A stretch of 64,000 nucleotides of DNA from an uncultured Pelagibacteraceae bacterium (lineage in GTDB: Bacteria > Pseudomonadota > Alphaproteobacteria > Pelagibacterales > Pelagibacteraceae), in the NCBI GenBank assembly GCA_902636025.1, contig CACPQG010000001.1, positions 257,770 through 321,769 on the forward strand, in the 5' to 3' direction. The translations under genes and the position numbers were made by a program. Positions 49,175-59,310 of this stretch are shown here, piece after piece. The notes beneath the pieces were generated by a model. It saw only the letters and a program-made list of their open reading frames with translations, made no database searches and was not told the DNA's origin. The stretch's first letter is position 1, and the number at the start of each line of letters is the position of its first letter.

Positions 49175-50668
49175 ATGAATTTAATTCAACACTTTGTAAA
49201 TGGTAATTTATCCAAAGGTGACTCCAATAGAAGAGGTAAAGTTTTCAATCCTGCAACTGGAGAACAAACTTCTGAAGTGATACTAGGATCTAAAAAAGAT
49301 TTAGATAATACAGTTTTAATCGCAAAAAAAGCTTTTGAAAGCTGGTCACTTAAGCCACCACTTCAAAGAGCAAGAGTAATGTTTAAGTTTAAAGAATTAA
49401 TTGAGAAAAACTCTGATGAGATAACAAAAATGATTGTTGCAGAGCATGGAAAAGTTTATGAAGATGCAAAGGGTTCTTTGACAAGGGGTTTAGAAGTTGT
49501 AGAGTTTGCATGTGGAATCCCTCAAATTTTAAAAGGAGAGTTTACTGAGAATGTTGGCTCTGAGGTTGATAGTTGGTCTATAAGACAACCATTGGGGGTT
49601 TGTGCTGGTATTACCCCATTTAATTTTCCGGCCATGGTTCCCATGTGGATGTTTCCAATGGCAATTGCATGCGGAAATACATTTATACTAAAACCATCTG
49701 AAAAAGATCCATCATGTTCAATAAAACTAGCGGAACTATTTAAAGAAGCTGGTTTACCAGATGGTGTATTTAATGTTGTCAATGGAGATAAAGAAGTTGT
49801 GGATGCAATTTTAGTTAACAAAGATATTCAGGCTGTAAGTTTTGTGGGATCTACTCCGATTGCAAAATATATATATGAAAATGCTGCTAAAAATGAAAAA
49901 AGAGTTCAGGCACTTGGTGGAGCAAAAAATCATTGTGTTGTAATGCCTGACTGCGACCTAGATCAAGCAGTAAATGGTTTGATGGGGGCTGCTTATGGAT
50001 CTGCAGGAGAAAGGTGTATGGCTCAATCTGTTGCAGTTGCAGTTGGTGGTATTGGCGATAAATTAGTTGAGAAATTATCAAGAAAAGTAGAAGCTCTTAA
50101 AGTTGGCCCCGGTATGGATAAAAACTCTGAGATGGGCCCATTGGTAACTAAAGAACACTTAGATAAAGTGAAAGGATATGTTGATTTAGGTGTTAAAGAA
50201 GGAGCAAAACTTGTTGTAGATGGAAGAAATTTAAAATTACAAGGATATGAAAAAGGTTTCTTTATTGGAGGATGTTTGTTTGACAATGTTAAAAAAGATA
50301 TGAGAATTTATAATGAGGAAATATTTGGACCAGTATTATCAGTAGTACGTGCAAATGACTTTTCTGAAGCTACACAATTAGTAAATGATCACGAATTTGG
50401 AAATGGAGTAAGTATTTTTACAAGGGATGGTGATGCTGCGAGAAGTTTTTCCAGTAAAATAAAAGTTGGAATGGTTGGAATAAATATTCCAATACCTGTA
50501 CCAATGGCGTTCCATAGTTTTGGAGGTTGGAAAAGATCTCTTTTTGGCGATCAACATATGCATGGACCAGAGGGTGTCAGATTTTATACAAAACTAAAAA
50601 CTGTAACGTCAAGATGGCCATCAGGTATAAGATCAAACCCAGAGTTTGTTATGCCTACAATGAAATAA
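49175..50668 (+). CDS. mmsA: Methylmalonate-semialdehyde dehydrogenase (CoA-acylating)
   Basis: [71 protein letters not shown]. Confidence 0.95.
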   Translation: MNLIQHFVNGNLSKGDSNRRGKVFNPATGEQTSEVILGSKKDLDNTVLIAKKAFESWSLKPPLQRARVMFKFKELIEKNSDEITKMIVAEHGKVYEDAKGSLTRGLEVVEFACGIPQILKGEFTENVGSEVDSWSIRQPLGVCAGITPFNFPAMVPMWMFPMAIACGNTFILKPSEKDPSCSIKLAELFKEAGLPDGVFNVVNGDKEVVDAILVNKDIQAVSFVGSTPIAKYIYENAAKNEKRVQALGGAKNHCVVMPDCDLDQAVNGLMGAAYGSAGERCMAQSVAVAVGGIGDKLVEKLSRKVEALKVGPGMDKNSEMGPLVTKEHLDKVKGYVDLGVKEGAKLVVDGRNLKLQGYEKGFFIGGCLFDNVKKDMRIYNEEIFGPVLSVVRANDFSEATQLVNDHEFGNGVSIFTRDGDAARSFSSKIKVGMVGINIPIPVPMAFHSFGGWKRSLFGDQHMHGPEGVRFYTKLKTVTSRWPSGIRSNPEFVMPTMK

Positions 50669-50669
50669 C

Positions 50670-51635
50670 ATGAAAAAAAAAATTTCACTTATAGGAGCTG
50701 GTCAAATAGGAGGCACACTAGCGCATTTAATTGGGCTTAAAGAACTTGTTTCTGAAGTTGTATTGTTTGATGTTGCTCCAGGTGTTGCAAAAGGTAAAGC
50801 ATTAGATATTGCACAATCATCCTCAGTTGATGGTTTCGATGTAAAATTTAAAGGCACTGATAAGTATGAGGATATAAAACATTCCGATGTTATAATAATT
50901 ACTGCAGGCGTACCTAGAAAACCTGGAATGAGTAGAGATGATCTATTAGGTATTAATTTAAAAATTATGAAGCAAGTTGCTATTGGTGTTAAAAATAACT
51001 GCCCAGAGGCATTTGTAATTTGTATTACTAATCCGCTAGATGTTATGGTTATGGCATTTCAGAAGTACTCAAAATTACCAACAAATAAAGTTGTTGGAAT
51101 GGCAGGTATTCTAGATAGTTCTAGGTTTAAACTTTTTTTATCTTTAGAATTAGGTGTGCCTGTAAAACAAATCGATGCAATGGTTATGGGCGGTCATGGA
51201 GACACAATGGTTCCACTTCCTAGATTTACAAAAGTAAATGGTAAAATGTTAAATGATTTAATTAACGAGGGAAAAATTTCAGCAGATAGAGTTGAAAGTA
51301 TAAATCAGAGAACAAGGGATGGAGGTGCAGAAATAGTAAAATATTTAGAAAAAGGATCAGCTTATTATGCTCCCGCAGCCTCAGGTGTAGAAATGGCTAT
51401 ATCTTTTCTTAATGATGAAAAAAAAATTTTACCATGTGCAGCGCATTTAAACGGAGAGTATGGTATTAAAAACGTTTATGCTGGTGTTCCAGTTTTGATT
51501 GGTAACAAAGGTGTCGAAAAAATCGAGGAAATCCAGCTCGATGAAAAAGAAAAAAAAGAATTTTTAAATTCAGTTAATGCGGTTGAAAAACTTTGGGAGG
51601 CAGCCATAAAAATTGATCCTGAATTGAATAATTGA
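50670..51635 (+). CDS. mdh: Malate dehydrogenase
   Basis: [62 protein letters not shown]. Confidence 0.97.
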   Translation: MKKKISLIGAGQIGGTLAHLIGLKELVSEVVLFDVAPGVAKGKALDIAQSSSVDGFDVKFKGTDKYEDIKHSDVIIITAGVPRKPGMSRDDLLGINLKIMKQVAIGVKNNCPEAFVICITNPLDVMVMAFQKYSKLPTNKVVGMAGILDSSRFKLFLSLELGVPVKQIDAMVMGGHGDTMVPLPRFTKVNGKMLNDLINEGKISADRVESINQRTRDGGAEIVKYLEKGSAYYAPAASGVEMAISFLNDEKKILPCAAHLNGEYGIKNVYAGVPVLIGNKGVEKIEEIQLDEKEKKEFLNSVNAVEKLWEAAIKIDPELNN

Positions 51636-52795
51636 TGAATATTCATGAATATCAAGCAAAAGAATTATTAAAAAAGTTTGGCGCGCCAGTTCCAAATGGG
51701 GTTCACGGCGAAACTTCTAAAGATCTATTTAATAAATTAAAATTACTTAAGACTGAAAAATACGTCTTAAAAGCCCAGATTCACTCTGGAGGAAGAGGAA
51801 AAGCTGGAGGTATTAAAATTACTAATTCCTTAGAGGAATTAAAACAAGCTGCTGATCAAATGTTAGGTAAAACTTTAGTCACTAATCAAACAGGTCCAAA
51901 AGGTAAAAAAGTTAAAAAATTGTATGTAGAGGAGTCATCTAGAATAGATAAAGAATTTTACTTATCGTGTTTGGTAGATAGAGCAAAATCAAAGATTGCA
52001 TTTATTTCTTGTTTAGAAGGAGGAATGGATATTGAGGAAATAGCAAAGAAAAATCCTGAAAAAATAATTACAACAAGAATTGATGTTGAAAAAGAAATTT
52101 CTGATTTTGATTGTGAAAAAGTTATAGATGTTTTTAAATTAGAATATGATGCTAAAGACCAAGCAATTGAACTTATTAAATCTATGTATAGATTATTTAT
52201 AGAAAAAGATGCAAGTTTAATTGAGATAAACCCTTTAGTTTTAACAAAAGAAAACAATATTCTTTGTTTAGATGCAAAAATTAATTTTGACGATAACGCT
52301 ATTTTTAGACACCCAGATATTTATGAACTTCGTGATTTAAATGAAGAAGACCCAACTGAAATTGAAGCTAATAAACAAGAGCTTTCTTATATTAAACTCG
52401 ATGGAAATATTGGATGTATGGTAAATGGTGCAGGACTAGCTATGGCAACAATGGATATAATAAAATTATTTGGTGGCAGCCCAGCAAACTTTTTAGATGT
52501 TGGCGGCGGAGCATCAAAAGATAAAGTTGCAGCTGCTTTTAAAATGATACTCAGTGATAAAAATGTAAAAGGTATTTTAATTAATATCTTTGGAGGCATC
52601 ATGAGATGCGATGTATTAGCTTTAGGGGTAGTTGAAGCTGCAAAAGAAATGAAAATAGACATCCCATTAGTTGTAAGACTAGCAGGAACTAATTATGAAA
52701 AAGGAAAAAAAATATTAGACGATTCTAAATTAAAAATTATTTCTGCCTCGGATTTATCTGAGGCCGCAAAAAAAGTTGTAGAGATTACTAAATAA
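51632..52795 (+). CDS. sucC: Succinyl-CoA synthetase beta subunit
   Basis: [62 protein letters not shown]. Confidence 0.98.
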   Translation: MMNIHEYQAKELLKKFGAPVPNGVHGETSKDLFNKLKLLKTEKYVLKAQIHSGGRGKAGGIKITNSLEELKQAADQMLGKTLVTNQTGPKGKKVKKLYVEESSRIDKEFYLSCLVDRAKSKIAFISCLEGGMDIEEIAKKNPEKIITTRIDVEKEISDFDCEKVIDVFKLEYDAKDQAIELIKSMYRLFIEKDASLIEINPLVLTKENNILCLDAKINFDDNAIFRHPDIYELRDLNEEDPTEIEANKQELSYIKLDGNIGCMVNGAGLAMATMDIIKLFGGSPANFLDVGGGASKDKVAAAFKMILSDKNVKGILINIFGGIMRCDVLALGVVEAAKEMKIDIPLVVRLAGTNYEKGKKILDDSKLKIISASDLSEAAKKVVEITK

Positions 52796-52796
52796 T

Positions 52797-53672
52797 ATGT
52801 CGATATTAGTGAATAAAAATACAAAACTTATTTGTCAAGGTTTCACTGGTTCCCATGGAACATTTCATTCCGAGCAATCAATTTTGTATGGTACTAATTT
52901 AGTCGGAGGAGTGACACCCAGAAAGGGAGGTCAAACACATCTTGGAAAACCAGTATTTGATACAGTAAAGGAAGCCAAAGAAAAGACTGATGCAAATGCC
53001 ACTATGATTTATGTTCCAGCAAAGTTTGCAGCAAATGCGATTATTGAAGCAATTGAGGCATCAATAGAAATTATAGTTTGTGTTACTGAGGGAATTCCAA
53101 TTATTGATATGTTGAAGGTAAAAAAATCTTTATCTAAATCTAATTCAAGATTAATTGGGCCTAACTGTCCTGGCATAATTACGCCTGATGAATGTAAAAT
53201 TGGAATCATGCCTGGAAATATCCATAAAAAAGGATCAGTTGGAATAGTCTCAAGATCTGGAACACTAACCTACGAAGCTGTTGCACAAACAACAGCTAAT
53301 GGACTAGGTCAATCAACATGCATCGGTATTGGAGGAGACCCAATCAATGGGACAAATTTTATAGATTGTTTGGATTTATTTTTGAAAGACGAAAGTACAA
53401 AATCAATTGTTATGATTGGAGAAATTGGTGGAAGTGCTGAGGAAGAGGCAGCTGAATTTATCTCTAAACATGAAATAAAAAAACCAATGGTTGGTTTTAT
53501 TGCTGGTCTCACAGCACCCAAAGGTAAAAGAATGGGACATGCCGGAGCCATTATTTCTGGTGGGAAAGGTGGAGCCAAAGAAAAGATTAAAATTTTGCAA
53601 AAAGCAGGTATTACAATTACAGAGTCGCCCGCAGATATTGGAAAAACCTTACTTAATAAATTGTCACTTTAA
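52797..53672 (+). CDS. sucD: Succinyl-CoA synthetase alpha subunit
   Basis: [47 protein letters not shown]-like motif. Confidence 0.98.
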   Translation: MSILVNKNTKLICQGFTGSHGTFHSEQSILYGTNLVGGVTPRKGGQTHLGKPVFDTVKEAKEKTDANATMIYVPAKFAANAIIEAIEASIEIIVCVTEGIPIIDMLKVKKSLSKSNSRLIGPNCPGIITPDECKIGIMPGNIHKKGSVGIVSRSGTLTYEAVAQTTANGLGQSTCIGIGGDPINGTNFIDCLDLFLKDESTKSIVMIGEIGGSAEEEAAEFISKHEIKKPMVGFIAGLTAPKGKRMGHAGAIISGGKGGAKEKIKILQKAGITITESPADIGKTLLNKLSL

Positions 53673-53707
53673 AATCTAAAGTTAAACATTATAATAAGAT
53701 AATAATA

Positions 53708-56581
53708 ATGACTTCTAGTAAAAATATTGAATTTAAAAAAACATCTTTTTTAAATAAATCAAATAGTGCATTTATTGAAGAAATGTACATCAAGTATATT
53801 GAGAAAGATCCAAATTTACCCGAAAGTTGGAAAGAATATTTTAAAGATCTTAACGATGATATAGAATCAATTATCAAAGAAGTAGAGGGGCCTTCTTGGG
53901 CTCAAAGAAAAAAAGTAAATCTAGATAAAATAACTAACGAATTAGCAGATCAAAATCAAAACATTTCAACTTCACAAAACTCAATAACTCAATCAATTAA
54001 AGCAATCGCACTTATTAGAGCATATAGAATTAGAGGCCATTTGATTGCTAACCTTGACCCATTAGGCATGATGGAAAGAAATTATATCCATGAGCTTCAT
54101 CCCGAAGATCATGGGTTCAAAAAAGAGGATTATGGTAAAAAAATTTTTATTGGATCTTATCTAAATACTACTTTTGCATCCATAAATGAAATTTTACAAA
54201 AATTAAGAAAAGTATATTGCTCAAATATAGGAGTGGAATATATGCATATTTCAGATCCTGTAGAAAAAATTTGGTTTAGAGAGAGAATGGAAAACGAGGA
54301 AAATCAAATTAACTTCACAAGTAATGGAAAAAAGGCAATTTTTAATAAAATAGTTCAAGCAGAAGGTTTTGAAAAATTTCTTGCAAAAAAATATGTAGGG
54401 ACAAAAAGATTTGGTCTTGATGGTGCAGAATCATTAATACCTGCTTTAGAGCAAATAATTAAAAGGGGTGGTCAATTAGGTGTAAAAGAAATCAAAATAG
54501 GAATGCCTCATAGAGGAAGATTGAATGTACTTGCAAATGTCTTACAAAAATCCTACAAACGGATATTTAATGAATTCGCTGGAGAAATTTCCAATCTTAG
54601 AAAAGAAGATTCAACTGGAGATGTGAAGTATCATTTAGGTGCTTCTTCAGACAGAGAATTTGATGGAAATTCTGTTCATGTAAGTTTAACTGATAATCCC
54701 TCACATTTAGAGGCTGTTAACCCTATCGTATTGGGACAGACGAGGGCCAAACAATTTTTTCATAAAGATTTAAAAAGAAAAAAGGTTATTCCAGTTCTAA
54801 TTCACGGTGATGCTGCTTTTGCAGGACAAGGTATAGTTGCTGAATGTTTTGCCATGTCTGGATTAAAGGGACATAACACAGGTGGCACAATACATATTAT
54901 AGTTAATAATCAAATTGGTTTTACTACTAGTCCTAGATTTGCACGTTCTAGTCCTTACCCATCTGATTTAGGAAAAATAGTAGACGCACCCATTTTACAC
55001 TGCAATGGAGACGATCCAGAGGCTGTTCTGCACTGTGCTAAAATTGCAATTGAGTTTAGGCAAAAATTTAGCAAAGACGTAGTGATAGACATGATATGTT
55101 ATAGAAGATTTGGTCATAACGAAGGAGATGAACCTTCTTTCACCCAACCATTAATGTATAAAAAAATTAGGTCACATCCATCAACACTAAAAATATATGG
55201 TGAAAAATTAATAAAAGAAAAAATTATAAGTAAAAATGATTTTGAAAATCAAATTATATCTTTTAGATCTTTATTAGATGAACAATTTAAAACAGCAAAA
55301 GATATAAAACCAAAACTAGATTGGTTTGAGGGTACTTGGTCAAGGTACCAACCAAAAAAAGGCAAAGATAGAAGAGGAGCAACTGGAGTTAGCATAGATA
55401 AAATACTCAAGATTTCAGAAAAAATAAATAAAGTTAGTGAAAAAATAAATATACATAAAACAATTCAAAAAATATTAACCAATAGACATAAATGTATATT
55501 GGATAAAAAAAACATTGATTGGGCAAGTGCTGAAAGTTTAGCTTTTGCAACACTTTTAGACGAAGGTTATCCTGTTAGATTAGTTGGACAAGATTCAGGC
55601 AGAGGTACTTTCAGCCAAAGACATTCAGTTTTAAGAAATCAAGAGGACAATTCAAGATTTATTCCTTTAAACAATATTTCTAAAAAGCAAAAAAATTTTG
55701 AGGTAGTAGATAGTTTACTATCTGAATTAGCAGTTTTAGGTTTTGAGTATGGTTACAGTCTAGTCGAACCCGAAACCTTAACGATGTGGGAGGCCCAATT
55801 TGGTGATTTTGCAAATGGAGCTCAAGTTATTATCGATCAATTCATATCATCGGGAGAAAGAAAATGGTCACGTGCTTCAGGGCTAGTTTTGCTTTTACCA
55901 CACGGATATGAGGGACAAGGTCCAGAACATTCATCCGCTAGACTAGAAAGATTTCTTCAATTATGTGGTCAGGAAAATCTTCAAGTTATGAATTGTACAA
56001 CTCCAGCAAATTACTTTCACGCACTAAGAAGACAAATACACAGAGATTTTAGAAAACCACTCATCATCATGACACCTAAATCGTTACTAAGACATAAAAT
56101 TTGTGTTTCAAATTTAGATGATTTTAGTAAGAAAAACTCCTTTCACAGAATTTTAGAAGACCACGCTTTTGGGAAAAAAAATGGTTTTTTAGAATTAAAA
56201 AATTCAAAAAATATTAACAAAGTAATTATGTGCTCAGGAAAAATATATTTTGATCTATTAGAGGCAAGAGAAAAATACAAAAGAAGGGACGTCGTTTTAT
56301 TGAGAATTGAACAGCTTTATCCTTTTCCAGCTAAATCATTAGTAAAATCTATTAAATCATATGCCAAAAATGCTGAATTTATATGGTGCCAAGAAGAACC
56401 AAAAAATATGGGGGCATGGTCGCATGTGAGAGATTATATACAATGGACATTAGACTTTATTAAAGCTAATAATAAAAATGTTTCTTATATTGGAAGAGCT
56501 CCAGCTGCCTCTCCAGCGACTGGATATGCTAAAAGACATGTTGCTCAACAAAAAGAAATTTTGGAAAAAGTGTTTAATTAA
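53708..56581 (+). CDS. sucA: 2-oxoglutarate dehydrogenase E1 component
   Basis: GMPHRGRLNVLANVL, KYHLGASSDREFDG, IHGDAAFAGQGIVAECFAMSGLKGHNTGGTIHIIVNNQIGFTT, RFGHNEGDEPSFTQPLMYK. Confidence 0.98.
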   Translation: MTSSKNIEFKKTSFLNKSNSAFIEEMYIKYIEKDPNLPESWKEYFKDLNDDIESIIKEVEGPSWAQRKKVNLDKITNELADQNQNISTSQNSITQSIKAIALIRAYRIRGHLIANLDPLGMMERNYIHELHPEDHGFKKEDYGKKIFIGSYLNTTFASINEILQKLRKVYCSNIGVEYMHISDPVEKIWFRERMENEENQINFTSNGKKAIFNKIVQAEGFEKFLAKKYVGTKRFGLDGAESLIPALEQIIKRGGQLGVKEIKIGMPHRGRLNVLANVLQKSYKRIFNEFAGEISNLRKEDSTGDVKYHLGASSDREFDGNSVHVSLTDNPSHLEAVNPIVLGQTRAKQFFHKDLKRKKVIPVLIHGDAAFAGQGIVAECFAMSGLKGHNTGGTIHIIVNNQIGFTTSPRFARSSPYPSDLGKIVDAPILHCNGDDPEAVLHCAKIAIEFRQKFSKDVVIDMICYRRFGHNEGDEPSFTQPLMYKKIRSHPSTLKIYGEKLIKEKIISKNDFENQIISFRSLLDEQFKTAKDIKPKLDWFEGTWSRYQPKKGKDRRGATGVSIDKILKISEKINKVSEKINIHKTIQKILTNRHKCILDKKNIDWASAESLAFATLLDEGYPVRLVGQDSGRGTFSQRHSVLRNQEDNSRFIPLNNISKKQKNFEVVDSLLSELAVLGFEYGYSLVEPETLTMWEAQFGDFANGAQVIIDQFISSGERKWSRASGLVLLLPHGYEGQGPEHSSARLERFLQLCGQENLQVMNCTTPANYFHALRRQIHRDFRKPLIIMTPKSLLRHKICVSNLDDFSKKNSFHRILEDHAFGKKNGFLELKNSKNINKVIMCSGKIYFDLLEAREKYKRRDVVLLRIEQLYPFPAKSLVKSIKSYAKNAEFIWCQEEPKNMGAWSHVRDYIQWTLDFIKANNKNVSYIGRAPAASPATGYAKRHVAQQKEILEKVFN

Positions 56582-57889
56582 ATGAATGAAAAAATTGTAG
56601 TACCTGCTTTAGGAGAAAGTGTTACAGAAGCAACAATAGCAAAGTGGTTAAAGAGTGTTGGTGATACTGTAGAAGTTGATGAACCTATCGTAGAATTAGA
56701 AACCGATAAGGTAAATTTAGAGGTACCATCTCCTGTAAGTGGAACAATTGGTGACATCAAACATAAAGATGGTGAAGTAGTAGAAGTCGGAGCCGTTTTG
56801 GGATCAATTCAAGCTAATGGTAATGAAACTGTTCAAGAAATAAAAAAGATAGAACCAGATGTAAAAATTGAGCAGACAAAGGAACTTCCAAAGAAAAAAC
56901 TTGAAAAGATTGTAGAGGAAGTCAAACCCTTACAATTAGAGGAAGAAATAGAAGATGAAACATCTTTAGAAGAAGAACCTTTGGTTCTTACAGAGGAAAT
57001 ACCTACAAACGGTTCTAGAAAAAATAATTTGTCAAATACACTTTCTCCGTCAGTAAGAAAAATTGTTGCCGAAAATAAAATAGATTTAAAATCAATACAA
57101 GGATCAGGAAAAGATGGCCAAGTTCTAAAAGGTGATTTAATAAATTTAATGTCAAAATCTCCAAAACCTTCAGAAAGAAAAATCAAATTTGGACAAGAAG
57201 AAAGAATTAAAATGAGCAGATTGAGACAGACAATTGCAAAAAGGCTTAAACAAGCACAAGAGAATGCTGCCCTTTTAACAACATTTAATGAAGTTGATAT
57301 GTCAAATGTTATTAAAATGAGAAAAGATTATCAGGATGATTTTTTAAAAAAATACGGGGTTAAGCTTGGATTTATGTCTTTTTTTGTAAAAGCAAGCATT
57401 GAAGCTCTAAAATTATTTCCAGCTGTAAACGCTGAAATAGACGGCGAAGAAATAGTCTATAAAAATTACTATAATATAAGTTTCGCTGTCGCTACTAATA
57501 AAGGTTTAGTAGTTCCTGTTTTAAAAAATGCTGACGAAATGTCCTTTGCTCAAATTGAGAATGAAATTAAAACAATCTCTGAAAAAGCTAGAGATGGTAA
57601 ACTTAGCATCGAGGATCTTCAAGGGGGCACATTTACTATAAGTAATGGTGGTGTTTACGGCTCAATGCTTTCTACTCCAATTCTAAATTTACCCCAATCA
57701 GGAGTTCTAGGCATGCATAATATTGTTGATAGACCTGTTGTGGTTGATGGTGGAATTAAAGTTAGACCCATCATGTATCTAGCTCTTTCATATGATCATA
57801 GAATAATTGATGGTAAAGATTCTGTATCATTTTTAAAATTGATAAAAGAAAAATTAGAGAATCCAGAAAAATTATTTTTAGAAATTTAA
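56582..57889 (+). CDS. sucB: 2-oxoglutarate dehydrogenase E2 (dihydrolipoamide succinyltransferase)
   Basis: Lipoyl domain ELETDKVNLEVPSPVSG; SPSVRKIVAENKIDLKSIQGSGKDGQVLKGDL; LSYDHRIIDGKDSVSFL. Confidence 0.98.
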   Translation: MNEKIVVPALGESVTEATIAKWLKSVGDTVEVDEPIVELETDKVNLEVPSPVSGTIGDIKHKDGEVVEVGAVLGSIQANGNETVQEIKKIEPDVKIEQTKELPKKKLEKIVEEVKPLQLEEEIEDETSLEEEPLVLTEEIPTNGSRKNNLSNTLSPSVRKIVAENKIDLKSIQGSGKDGQVLKGDLINLMSKSPKPSERKIKFGQEERIKMSRLRQTIAKRLKQAQENAALLTTFNEVDMSNVIKMRKDYQDDFLKKYGVKLGFMSFFVKASIEALKLFPAVNAEIDGEEIVYKNYYNISFAVATNKGLVVPVLKNADEMSFAQIENEIKTISEKARDGKLSIEDLQGGTFTISNGGVYGSMLSTPILNLPQSGVLGMHNIVDRPVVVDGGIKVRPIMYLALSYDHRIIDGKDSVSFLKLIKEKLENPEKLFLEI

Positions 57890-59289
57890 TGTCTGAAAAA
57901 TTTCAAGCAGTAGTAATTGGAGGCGGCCCTGGCGGTTATGTGTGTGCAATAAGATTGTCCCAATTAGGTTTTAAAACGGCATGTGTAGAGGCGCGAAACA
58001 CACTTGGTGGCACTTGTCTTAATGTAGGATGTATACCATCAAAAAGTCTACTGAACTTGTCGGAAAATTTTCAAAAAGCAAAAAAATTACAAAATCTAGG
58101 AATTGAGGTGGGTGAGGTAAAATTAAATTTAGAAAAGATGATGAAAAACAAGGAAAAATCAGTCTCTATTCTTACAAAAGGAGTCGAATTTTTGTTCAAA
58201 AAAAATAAAGTCTCTCATTTCAATGGAACTGGCTCTATAGCATCTGCAAACGAAGTTTTAGTAACAACAAAAGATAATAAAAAAATTTCTTTACATACAG
58301 ACAATATAATTATTTCTACAGGTTCAATACCAGTTGAGTTGCCAGGAATTAAGTTTGATGAAAAAATTATTCTATCTTCATCTGGCGCTCTTGATCTTAA
58401 AAGTGTACCAAAAAAAATGATTATAGTAGGAGGTGGATATATTGGTCTTGAAATGGGATCTGTATGGTCGAGGCTGGGCTCGGAAGTGCATGTAGTCGAA
58501 GCATTAAACTATATTACGCCAGGAATGGATAAAGAAATCTCCTCAGAGTTTTTAAAAATTCTAAAAAAACAGGGAATTATTTTTCATCTTGAGACAAAAG
58601 TACAAAACATCAAAAATGAAAAAAATTCTGCAAAAGTTTTACTCCAAGATAAAACTGGCAAAAATAGTGAATTAATTGCAGATGTTGTTTTGATTTCTGT
58701 TGGTAGAAAAGCAAATACGAAAGATCTTAATTTAGAAAAAATTGGTGTGAGCTTAGATAATAAAAAAAGAATTAAAGTAAATAAAGAATTTAGGACTAGC
58801 ACAAAAAATATTTTTGCAATAGGTGATGTGATCTCAGGTCCAATGTTAGCACACAAGGCTGAAGAAGAAGGTATAGCAGTAGCAGAATTGATAGCTGGAC
58901 AATCAGGCCATGTAAATTATGACTTAATTCCTGGGGTAATTTACACATCTCCTGAAGTTGCTGTCATTGGAAAAACTGAAGAGCAGTTAAAAGAAAGTAA
59001 TATAAAATACAAAGTCGGCAAATTTCCTTTTATGGCTAATTCAAGAGCCAAAACTGTTAATAATGCAGAAGGTTTTGTTAAAATATTAGCAGATGAAAAG
59101 ACTGACAAAGTATTAGGTGTTCACATGATTGGATCGCACGTTGGAGAAATGATTGCGGAAATGGCTGTTGCCATGGAATTTGGTGCTAGTTCAGAAGATA
59201 TCGCGAGAACTTGCCATGCCCATCCCACTTTTTCAGAAGCAATTAAAGAAGCAGCTTTATCTGTAGAAAAAAGAGCAATACACTCTTAA
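57889..59289 (+). CDS. lpd: Dihydrolipoamide dehydrogenase
   Basis: VIGGGPGGYVCAIRLSQLG, LGGTCLNVGCIPSKSLL, IVGGGYIGLEMGSVWSRLGSEV, HAHPTFSEAIKEAAL. Confidence 0.98.
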   Translation: MSEKFQAVVIGGGPGGYVCAIRLSQLGFKTACVEARNTLGGTCLNVGCIPSKSLLNLSENFQKAKKLQNLGIEVGEVKLNLEKMMKNKEKSVSILTKGVEFLFKKNKVSHFNGTGSIASANEVLVTTKDNKKISLHTDNIIISTGSIPVELPGIKFDEKIILSSSGALDLKSVPKKMIIVGGGYIGLEMGSVWSRLGSEVHVVEALNYITPGMDKEISSEFLKILKKQGIIFHLETKVQNIKNEKNSAKVLLQDKTGKNSELIADVVLISVGRKANTKDLNLEKIGVSLDNKKRIKVNKEFRTSTKNIFAIGDVISGPMLAHKAEEEGIAVAELIAGQSGHVNYDLIPGVIYTSPEVAVIGKTEEQLKESNIKYKVGKFPFMANSRAKTVNNAEGFVKILADEKTDKVLGVHMIGSHVGEMIAEMAVAMEFGASSEDIARTCHAHPTFSEAIKEAALSVEKRAIHS

Positions 59290-59310
59290 AAAAAAGCATA
59301 ATATAAATCA

